From JAZDLC01 sp043802345 (GTDB lineage: Bacteria; Planctomycetota; B15-G4; JADJEK01): DNA of 11,432 nt. Positions 1 to 6,321 of the stretch are shown piece by piece; position 1 is the stretch's first letter, and each line of letters opens with the position of its first letter. The notes under the pieces were generated by a model, which was not told the origin of the DNA, did no database searches, and saw only the letters and a program-made list of their open reading frames with translations. Where the stretch lies: the NCBI GenBank assembly GCA_043802345.1, contig JAZDLC010000468.1, positions 1 to 11,432 on the forward strand, in the 5' to 3' direction. The translations under genes and the position numbers were made by a program.

Positions 1-315
1 GCGATGCAGGCGCTGCTCGCGTTCGACTGGCCGGGGAATGCGCGGAGGCTGCGCGCGGTCATCAAGCGCGCCTGCGCCATCACCGACGCGAGCCGGCTGA
101 CGATCGAGGACCTGGACCTCACGAATCCTCTGCAGAGGACCACGCAGGCCGACCCGCCCGAGAGCCTCGATGACTGGACCCTTGCCACCATCGAGCGGCG
201 GCACATCCAGCGGGTCCTCCGGCATGCCCAGGGGAACAAGAGCGAGGCAGCGCGCGTTCTCGGCATCGCCCGAACCACGCTGGACCGCAAGCTGGCCAGC
301 TACGACCTGGAATGA
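1..315 (+). CDS. NtrC-family sigma-54-dependent response regulator, C-terminal part (5' end outside window)
   Basis: The frame is open from base 1, so only the last 104 residues are visible. The first part carries WPGNARRLRAVIKRA, which matches the end of the AAA+ sigma-54 activation domain (usual form WPGNVRELRNVIERA). After a linker, residues about 60-104 form a Fis-type helix-turn-helix with NKSEAARVLGIARTTLDRKL, the DNA-binding element of NtrC-like activators that bind upstream of sigma-54 promoters. The receiver domain and the ATPase Walker motifs lie outside the window, so it is not possible to say whether this is a two-component regulator or a GAF/other-sensor activator. The usual GNVREL is changed to GNARRL, a mild departure. 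The DUF502 gene starts 16 bases after the stop, so the two are probably co-transcribed. Family assignment is firm; target genes are unknown. Confidence 0.9.
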   Translation, partial: AMQALLAFDWPGNARRLRAVIKRACAITDASRLTIEDLDLTNPLQRTTQADPPESLDDWTLATIERRHIQRVLRHAQGNKSEAARVLGIARTTLDRKLASYDLE

Positions 316-331
316 TCGTGAGGACAACGCC

Positions 332-940
332 ATGCGCTTCATCGGTCGCCTCTGTCTGAAGGGGCTCGCGGCGATCCTGCCGCTCGGCCTGACCTTGTAT
401 CTGCTCTACTGGATCGGCAACCGGGCCGAGGCGCTCCTCGCCCCGCTTCTTCAGTGGGCGCTACCGGAAGGGGTCTACCTGACCGGCATGGGGGTGGTCG
501 CCGGCCTGCTCGCGACGCTGCTGGTCGGTGCGCTGATGACCACCTACCTCGCCAACTGGGTGCTCGGCCTGGGGGAGAAGCTGCTCGACAGAATCCCGGT
601 GGTCAAGACGATCTACGGCGCGCTCAAGGACACCATGGCGCTGGTCGGCGGCGATTCGAAACGCCGGTTGAACAAGGTCGTGCTGGTTCAGATCGGGCAG
701 GGCGACGCATGGATGCTCGGCTTTCTCACCCGCAGCGGACTGGATGCGCTCTGCGGACAGGACGGGAAGGACATGGTCGCCGTCTATCTGCCGCTGGCCT
801 ATCAGATCGGCGGATTCACCGTCCTGATTCCCCGCTCGCAGATCCGGCCGGTCGACCTCTCGCCCGAGGACGCCCTGCGCTTCGCGGTCACGGCCGGAAT
901 GTCGGACCCTTCCGCCGACACCGGGGTTCAGACACCATGA
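332..940 (+). CDS. DUF502 family membrane protein (COG2928-type)
   Basis: The protein has 202 residues, a normal length for the family. Two hydrophobic membrane segments are visible, at about residues 8-28 and 50-76, followed by a soluble region. The segment LLDRIPVVKTIYGALKDTM (about 84-102) is the family hallmark, and the end, with FTVLIPRSQIRPVDLSPEDAL (about 162-182; key parts IPRSQ and SPEDAL), matches the conserved C-terminal motif of DUF502 proteins. The biochemical role of this family in bacteria is not established; related plant proteins are membrane-trafficking associated. The ATG at 332 is preferred because GTGAGGA (318-324) lies 7 bases upstream as a ribosome-binding site and the membrane segment begins directly after it; a longer open frame from 170 overlaps the upstream gene and adds low-complexity sequence. 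It probably shares a transcript with the upstream regulator. Confidence 0.88.
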   Translation: MRFIGRLCLKGLAAILPLGLTLYLLYWIGNRAEALLAPLLQWALPEGVYLTGMGVVAGLLATLLVGALMTTYLANWVLGLGEKLLDRIPVVKTIYGALKDTMALVGGDSKRRLNKVVLVQIGQGDAWMLGFLTRSGLDALCGQDGKDMVAVYLPLAYQIGGFTVLIPRSQIRPVDLSPEDALRFAVTAGMSDPSADTGVQTP

Positions 941-951
941 AGAGCATGGTG
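933..951. terminator. Hairpin over the stop codon at a convergent junction
   Basis: CACCATG (933-939) and CATGGTG (945-951) form a perfect 7-bp inverted repeat around a 5-base loop, AAGAG. The left arm includes part of the DUF502 stop codon (938-940). It lies between two convergent genes (stops at 940 and 985), where a bidirectional terminator would be expected. There is no T-run on either side, so a classical intrinsic terminator is not supported; a weak or Rho-assisted stop, or chance, remain possible. Confidence 0.35.
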
Positions 952-984
952 AATTCCGCTCCTCCCCCCCCGGTTGACCGCGGA

Positions 985-2274
985 TCACGGACCGCACCGG
1001 AACCGTCGCTCGGGACGATCGAGCTTCAGGGTGAGCGGCTCTCCGCCAGTGGGGACCGCCTCCATCAGGGTCACGGGGTTGCCGTGGCAGACCACGCGCA
1101 GACTGACTGTCGGCGAGGCGAGACCCGGAAGCTGGAACGTCCCGTCCGGCTTCACCTCGACGCGGGGCCCACCGATGGCCTGGATCACGGACCCGGGCAG
1201 GAAACCCTCGGCCACCACTTCCACCGTCCCTCCCAGGACCGGTTTTCCCTCGGAACTGACGACCCGTCCGGTGATCTGCCTGCGGATCCTCAGGGTCAGT
1301 TCGGTCGTGAGGACCTGCTCCGGACTGGAGATGATCAGCACCGGGCTGATGGCCCGGGCCCACTGCTCCGACTCCGCCACGACCACATAGCGCCCCTCTT
1401 GCAACTGCGGGAAGCGGAACCGGTCGGCCGGGTCGGTGTCAGCGCCAGCCGATCGCGCCAGGAGATTCCACGCCGCCCGGGTCGGCTGGCCTTCCAGCAC
1501 GAACAGACTCAGCCGGACCTCCTGGCCGTCCTGATCCCCTCCCTTCACGACCGTGCCCTCGATCGTGGCCCCCCGGGACAGCTCGACCTTGATGAAGGAG
1601 GTCTTCCCCCGGCCGACGCGAATGCCGTTCACGGACCGGTCATGGAACGGGGGACACCCGAAGATCCGGATCGAGGTTTCCACCTCCGGCACAACCGGCG
1701 AGAGCCGAAAACAGCCCTTCTCATCCGTCACGGCCACGGCCAGGGGCAGGCGTGGATAGGTCAGCCCGGGCTCGAGGTGGACCAGGCGGCCCGCGGGATG
1801 ATCCAGAATCGCCACCGGCTCGGCGAGCGGGGCCTGGAGGCCGGCGTCCCCCACGAAGACGCGAACCCCGCCGAGCGGAATTCCGTCCGGGTCCGTGACC
1901 TGACCTTCGATTCCGGCCGCGGGTTCCAGCGCGAATTCGAGCGATTCCAGACCCGGGTTCACTGCGGAGAGGGTAACCCGGACCGGCAGCGGGAGCCAGC
2001 AATCCTCCCCGCAGGCATCGACCAGATACGATCCCGTCGCCAGCCCCTCGAGGGCGAATTCGCCCGTGTCGTCCGACCGGACCGACCGGACCTTGGAGTA
2101 GGAGAGGGCGCCCAGGTCCGGATCCAGCCGCGTCACCCGCACCACCGCGGACGCCACCGGATCATCACCGAGGCAGACCCTGCCGGCCAACCGGCGGCAG
2201 TCCTCGTCCGCGGCAAGAGCGAATGGCGCGACGAGAGCCATGCCGAGACCCAGAAGCCACCCGGAGACCTTCAT
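985..2274 (-). CDS. Secreted protein with about four carboxypeptidase-regulatory-like (CarboxypepD_reg) beta-sandwich domains
   Basis: The protein has 429 residues. It begins with a clear signal peptide: MK, a hydrophobic stretch (about 6-20) and ALA-A at about 19-22 as a signal peptidase I site. After it come about four repeats of the transthyretin-like CarboxypepD_reg type, each with a G-x-V start, a proline-glycine turn and a G-x-F/Y strand: about 28-116 (AGRVCLGDDPVASAVVRV, TGEFALEGLATGSY), 121-232 (GIEGQVTDPDGIPLGGVRVF), 236-330 (ATIEGTVVKGG, FRFPQLQEGRYVV) and 333-418 (RQITGRVVSSEGKPVLGGTV, DGTFQLPGL). Eight cysteines follow the signal peptide, which fits disulfides outside the cytoplasm. 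No catalytic motif is visible, so adhesion or a structural role is likely but unproven. It lies 78 bases downstream of the kinase gene on the same strand and is probably co-transcribed. No convincing Shine-Dalgarno sequence precedes the ATG; the signal peptide decides the start. Confidence 0.82.
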   Translation of the reverse strand: MKVSGWLLGLGMALVAPFALAADEDCRRLAGRVCLGDDPVASAVVRVTRLDPDLGALSYSKVRSVRSDDTGEFALEGLATGSYLVDACGEDCWLPLPVRVTLSAVNPGLESLEFALEPAAGIEGQVTDPDGIPLGGVRVFVGDAGLQAPLAEPVAILDHPAGRLVHLEPGLTYPRLPLAVAVTDEKGCFRLSPVVPEVETSIRIFGCPPFHDRSVNGIRVGRGKTSFIKVELSRGATIEGTVVKGGDQDGQEVRLSLFVLEGQPTRAAWNLLARSAGADTDPADRFRFPQLQEGRYVVVAESEQWARAISPVLIISSPEQVLTTELTLRIRRQITGRVVSSEGKPVLGGTVEVVAEGFLPGSVIQAIGGPRVEVKPDGTFQLPGLASPTVSLRVVCHGNPVTLMEAVPTGGEPLTLKLDRPERRFRCGP

Positions 2275-2352
2275 GACCCAGGCTATCGGATTTGAGGATA
2301 TGCCGGTTGCAGTCAGGAATCGTCGACCACCCGGATTTCTCCCGCGGATGTT

Positions 2353-4497
2353 CTATTCCCGCTCCTCGAGAGCCTCCAGCAGCGTCTTCAATTCCGGGCT
2401 GTCCTTCAGTTGTCCGGCGAGCGCCTTCCGAACCGCCCGAAGTGCCTCTTCCGAATCCCCTTGCGCGTGCTGCGCATTGGCATAGGCCAGAACCCAACGC
2501 AGCTCCTGCTCGACCACCGGCTGGGCCGAACGCATTGTTTCGAGATAGAACAGCGCCCGGTCATGAGCCCCGGCCCAGCTCAGTACCATGGGAAACTCGA
2601 GCCACATGCGCAGGCCCCACTCCAAGTCCCCTTCTCCGAGCGCGTTGTACCGTCCGATGGCCTGCTGAAACAGCTCCTCGGCCTGATCGATCTCCCGATC
2701 GAGTACGTGCAGCACGGCATCGTTGAAGGTCACCAGGAAGTACTCGGGATCGAGTTCCCGGGCCCGCGCCAACGCGGAGAAAGCGGCCGCCTTCTCCTCG
2801 CGGAACTGCACTCCGAGCGCCCGGTCCTGGTGCACCATCGCCTGGCGCGCATGGGCCGCCGCCAGGTTGTTCCAGCCCACGACATCATCCGGGACCGCCC
2901 GGGTGTACCGGCCGAAGTTGACGCACGCCGATTCGAACTTCTGGTTCTCCATGTCGATCCGGCCCAGCAACTTCATCACGTCGGCCCGGCTCCGCACCTG
3001 GTCGTATTGCAGCAGGTACCGCTCCGCCTCCTCGAACCGCCCCAGTTGGAAGAGCACCGATCCCAGGGAGTACTTCGCCTCGGTGTAGTCTGGATGCATC
3101 TCCAATGCCTGGCGCGTGGATGCGGCGGCTGCTTCCAGCTCCCGCCGCGCCTGGTGGATCAGACTCTTGTAGTACGCCTCCCGTGCGGTCCCCGCTGAGG
3201 ACGGCGACTCCAGGTCGAAGCCTCTTCCCTTCAAGGAGCCCGCGATCGCTTCCGCCAGCTGATACCCCGACTCGGCGGCGGTCGCATCCGTGCTGGAGTG
3301 CTTTGCCAGATATCGGAAGTCCTGAGCGGCCGCGTCCCAGTTCTTGCGTCTCAGCTCCATCTCGGCCCGCTCGAAGCGGATCCCGTCGCTCCCGGGATGT
3401 TCTTCCAGGAAACGGTCCATCAGTTCAATGGCCAGAGGCAGATCGTCCGAGTTGAGGGCTCTCTCGATGACCGCCCTCGCGCGGCTCTCCTGCCTCGAGG
3501 TGCGTTCGAACCAGCCCCAGAGCAGAAAGGTAAACGCGAGCAACACCACCGTCAGCAAGAGCAACAGCGGCGTGCGGCGGCGGCGGACGCGGCGCACGAA
3601 TCGGGTCACCGGTCCGGACGCGGACGCCTCGATCGGTTCCCCCTCCAGGAACCGGGTCAGATCCCGGGCAAGAGCGTTGCCGTCCGGGTAGCGGCGTCTC
3701 TGGTCCTTGTCGAGGCAGGTAAGGATGATCGTCTCCAGGTCCCTCTCGATGGTTCCGTCGATGACGCGGGGCGGGACAGGATCTTCGTCGAGAATTCGGG
3801 ACATCAGCCGTTCCGCGGTCGGCTCCTCGAAGGTCCTTCGCCCGACCACGCACTCGTACATCACCGAGCCGAGGGCGTAGACGTCGGCGGCCGGCTCGGG
3901 GGAGCCACTGCCGAACTGCTCCGGACTCATGTAGTACGGCGTACCCAGCGCCGTGCCGGACCGGGTCAGCGCCTGGTTCGAGAGATCACGGGCCAGGCCG
4001 AAGTCGGCCAGCAGGACTCGCGCGTGCCGATCGATCAGGATGTTCGAGGGTTTCACGTCCCGATGCACGATCCCCTTCTCGTGGGCCGCTCCCAGGGCCC
4101 TTGCAGTGTCACGAGCCGCCCGGACCGCCGCCCGCCGGAAGTCCTCTTGAAACTCGAGAGGAAGGTCCTGGTTCCGTCCGGTTCGCCGCGCCTCCAGCAC
4201 CTGGTCCAGGTCGGTGCCGTCCACATACTCCATGGCCAGGAAGTGCGTTCCCTGCTCCTCGCCCACCAGGAACACCTTGACGATGTGCGGGTGGGATATC
4301 CGGCCGAGGAGCGAGGCCTCGCGCTGAAAGCGGAGGATCCGCTCGCCATCCACGCCGACGTCCCGGGCCAGGACCTTGAGTGCAACCTCCCTGGCCAGCG
4401 AGAGTTGTCTCGCCAGATAGACCACTCCCATGCCTCCGCGACCGAGTTCGCGCAGGAGCTTGAAGTCTCCCAGGATGCGTGGTCTTTCACGGTCCAT
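2353..4497 (-). CDS. Transmembrane Ser/Thr protein kinase (PknB-like) with C-terminal TPR region
   Basis: The protein has 714 residues from the ATG at 4497. Residues about 12-285 form a Hanks-type kinase with all key parts: glycine loop GRGGMGVVY (19-27), ATP lysine K41 in VALKVL, partner E60, catalytic loop HRDVKPSN (145-152), metal-binding DFG (165-167), GTPYYMSPE (185-193) and DVYALG (205-210). It should therefore be active. A basic stretch (about 299-308) precedes one membrane segment at 309-330. The remaining 380 residues are helical, with TPR-like units (for example around 500-535, LGSVLFQLGRFEEAERYL), and lie outside the cytoplasm if the topology is PknB-like. The open frame extends upstream to 4689, but that would overlap the divergent gene and adds no kinase homology, so M65 of the long frame is taken as the start. 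The Shine-Dalgarno signal is weak. The secreted CarboxypepD_reg protein follows in the same unit. Confidence 0.92.
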   Translation of the reverse strand: MDRERPRILGDFKLLRELGRGGMGVVYLARQLSLAREVALKVLARDVGVDGERILRFQREASLLGRISHPHIVKVFLVGEEQGTHFLAMEYVDGTDLDQVLEARRTGRNQDLPLEFQEDFRRAAVRAARDTARALGAAHEKGIVHRDVKPSNILIDRHARVLLADFGLARDLSNQALTRSGTALGTPYYMSPEQFGSGSPEPAADVYALGSVMYECVVGRRTFEEPTAERLMSRILDEDPVPPRVIDGTIERDLETIILTCLDKDQRRRYPDGNALARDLTRFLEGEPIEASASGPVTRFVRRVRRRRTPLLLLLTVVLLAFTFLLWGWFERTSRQESRARAVIERALNSDDLPLAIELMDRFLEEHPGSDGIRFERAEMELRRKNWDAAAQDFRYLAKHSSTDATAAESGYQLAEAIAGSLKGRGFDLESPSSAGTAREAYYKSLIHQARRELEAAAASTRQALEMHPDYTEAKYSLGSVLFQLGRFEEAERYLLQYDQVRSRADVMKLLGRIDMENQKFESACVNFGRYTRAVPDDVVGWNNLAAAHARQAMVHQDRALGVQFREEKAAAFSALARARELDPEYFLVTFNDAVLHVLDREIDQAEELFQQAIGRYNALGEGDLEWGLRMWLEFPMVLSWAGAHDRALFYLETMRSAQPVVEQELRWVLAYANAQHAQGDSEEALRAVRKALAGQLKDSPELKTLLEALEERE

Positions 4498-4634
4498 TTC
4501 GATGCGCCGTCCGCTTAACAGGATAGGGAAGTTCCCCCCCTTGTTTTGCGGTATACTGGAAACCGTCGTTCGGTGATTCCCTCGTGGACTGCCCAGATCC
4601 CCCTGGCGAGACCGGTGGGGAGGAGGGATTGAAT
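4498..4634. promoter_or_regulatory. Divergent intergenic control region between kinase and FG-GAP genes
   Basis: These 137 bases must hold the start signals of two divergent genes. TATACT at 4552-4557 resembles a sigma-70 -10 box for the plus-strand gene, but the -35 position 17 bases upstream (AAGTTC, 4529-4534) is poor. On the minus strand GGAACTT (complement of 4529-4535) resembles the -35 element of ECF sigma factors, next to a run of seven G (complement of 4534-4540), but no clear ECF -10 element follows. These are weak visual matches only. The AGGAGGG at 4621-4627 is a strong ribosome-binding site 7 bases before the ATG at 4635. Confidence 0.35.
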
Positions 4635-6284
4635 ATGCGCGCCGCCCTGCCCTGCATTGCCCGCTTTCTAGCATCGACGCTGGCGACACTCTTGCTCGCG
4701 CCGGTCGTCTCCGGCCAGTTCGCGGCCCCCCAGCCCGTTTCGCTCGGCATCGGAACCCCGCCCGACAACGTGACGGGAGTCGTCCGGGGCGACCTGAACG
4801 GTGACCTGCTCGGCGATGTCGTCGGCACCGACAACGCGAGCCCGGGAAAGGTCGGGTTGGCGCTGAGAACGGCCGGCGGCGCCTACACCACCCAGACGCC
4901 GGTGGTCGATCCGGCCGGCTCCCCCAACGGCGCCTTCCTGCCGCAACTCGCCGACTTCGACCTGGACGGAAACCTGGACCTGGTTCACGCCGGCACCACT
5001 CCGTTCGCCGGCGCCACCGACACGGCGGTGTTCGTGCTTCGGGGCGTTCTCAGCGGAGCGAACTACACCTTCGTGCCCACGGTCATCGTGACGCTGCTCC
5101 CTCTGCCCAGCACCGTGACCGGACTGAGAACCACCGACTATGACGGCGACGGTCTGCAGGACATCCTGGTCACGATCAGTTCCAGCACCCCGGCCAACAA
5201 CCGGGTCGGCCTGATCAGGAACCTGGGCGGGTTCACCTTCGGACCGTTGACCTCGTCCACCACGGCGACGGGCCCGTCCCAGATCGACGTCTGCGTCGAC
5301 TACAATCAGGATGGCCGCAAGGACTCGGTCATCTGCCGGGCGATTCCGGGAGGACTGAGCTTCGTCGATGTCTATCAAGGCGTCGGGCCACCGCAGTTCT
5401 TCCCTTCATCTCCAACGATCTCGCTGGCCCTGCCCCCCGGCTTCGAGCCGGTTGATGTGCACTGGCTGGATTGCGACCAGCGGAACGACTACGACCTGGC
5501 GGTTTGCGGCAGGGGTTCCAATCCGGGAATCCTGCTGATTCGGAACCTCGGCGCGCCCCCGTTCTTCAATTCGCCTACCGGGACGCTCCCGTTCGCGCTC
5601 AACGGCGTTCCAGCCGCCATCAGGCGGATGGAATTCGACTTCGACGGAGTCGAGGACCTGACGGTGTTCGAGATCGGCAGCGGCCCGACCAGCTTGCGCC
5701 CCACGACCTTCGAGGTGCTCGGGATCGACGACTGCGCCCTGACTTCCTTGCTGGTCACTTCCGTGGGCACCTATGAAACCGCCGCCCTGGAACTTCCGAT
5801 CGCCGAACCCCAGACGGCGGGAGACCAGGACCATGACGGCAAGAGCGATCTGGTCACGCTGAACCATGTTGCCGGCGCGGCCGATGAGGTTCTGGTCTAC
5901 CAGAACATCACGCCGACCAGCTTCGCCATCGCGCCGACCCACCCGCTGCTGGGACAGAGCGTTGCCTTCACGTTCTTCATCCAGACCTCGCCGACCCTGG
6001 CAGGGCGTCAGTTCTGGGTGGCCTTCTCCCTGATGGGCACCGAGCCGGGACTGACGATCAACGGCGGCCTTCTCTTCCACCTGAATCCCCCGTTCCTGCC
6101 GTTATTCATCCCGGGAATCCTGGACGGCACCGGCAACGGGTCGTTCACCGCGCCGCCAATTCTCATTCCTCCGGCCCCGCGCCTCTTCAGCACCCAGCTC
6201 GCGGCCGCATTCGTGGTGCAAGGGCCTGTTCCCGGCGCCGGATTCGCGTTCACGAGCAACCCGGCGGTGGTCACGATCCCCTGA
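4635..6284 (+). CDS. Secreted FG-GAP/VCBS repeat protein (beta-propeller-like)
   Basis: The protein has 549 residues. A signal peptide is visible at 1-27 (hydrophobic FLASTLATLLLAPVV, cleavage near VSG-QF). Seven calcium-binding-type aspartate motifs of the FG-GAP/VCBS kind follow at roughly 55-residue spacing: DLNGDLLGD (53-61), DFDLDGNLD (107-115), DYDGDGLQD (168-176), DYNQDGRKD (222-230), DCDQRNDYD (279-287), a shortened DFDGVED (335-341) and DQDHDGKSD (397-405). Seven repeats fit one seven-bladed propeller. Residues about 428-549 are a separate beta-rich tail with FTFFIQTSP and a hydrophobic FVVQGPVPGAGFAFTSNPAV end; I recall similar tails on secreted proteins of Planctomycetota, without proof. 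The start at 4635 is set by AGGAGGG 7 bases upstream and the signal peptide; an earlier in-frame ATG at 4584 lacks both. Likely role: surface or secreted binding protein; ligand unknown. Confidence 0.88.
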   Translation: MRAALPCIARFLASTLATLLLAPVVSGQFAAPQPVSLGIGTPPDNVTGVVRGDLNGDLLGDVVGTDNASPGKVGLALRTAGGAYTTQTPVVDPAGSPNGAFLPQLADFDLDGNLDLVHAGTTPFAGATDTAVFVLRGVLSGANYTFVPTVIVTLLPLPSTVTGLRTTDYDGDGLQDILVTISSSTPANNRVGLIRNLGGFTFGPLTSSTTATGPSQIDVCVDYNQDGRKDSVICRAIPGGLSFVDVYQGVGPPQFFPSSPTISLALPPGFEPVDVHWLDCDQRNDYDLAVCGRGSNPGILLIRNLGAPPFFNSPTGTLPFALNGVPAAIRRMEFDFDGVEDLTVFEIGSGPTSLRPTTFEVLGIDDCALTSLLVTSVGTYETAALELPIAEPQTAGDQDHDGKSDLVTLNHVAGAADEVLVYQNITPTSFAIAPTHPLLGQSVAFTFFIQTSPTLAGRQFWVAFSLMGTEPGLTINGGLLFHLNPPFLPLFIPGILDGTGNGSFTAPPILIPPAPRLFSTQLAAAFVVQGPVPGAGFAFTSNPAVVTIP

Positions 6285-6304
6285 GGAAAGACCCGGGGCC
6301 CTCT

Positions 6305-6321
6305 CCGGTTACATGAACCGG
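6305..6321. terminator. Hairpin over the stop codon between convergent FG-GAP and GlyA-GcvT genes
   Basis: CCGGTT (6305-6310) and AACCGG (6316-6321) form a perfect 6-bp inverted repeat with a 5-base loop. The restored stop codon of the GlyA-GcvT gene (TAA on the minus strand, 6309-6311) sits in it. It follows the FG-GAP stop (6284) by 20 bases, so it could end transcription from both sides. No T-run follows in either direction. The GGGGCCC at 6295-6301 just upstream may add a second short stem. Confidence 0.35.

Noticed and set aside
454..2295. A 613-codon plus-strand open frame across DUF502 and the CarboxypepD_reg gene
   Set aside because: It overlaps two well-supported genes, one of them antisense, and has no domain or signal of its own.
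4498..4689. Longer N-terminus for the kinase (64 extra residues)
   Set aside because: It would overlap the signal peptide coding region of the divergent FG-GAP gene and adds no conserved sequence before the kinase domain.
6008..6308. Extended C-terminal tail of the fusion protein antisense to the FG-GAP gene
   Set aside because: The tail has no GcvT similarity, while a one-base correction gives a normal C-terminus and stop at 6309.
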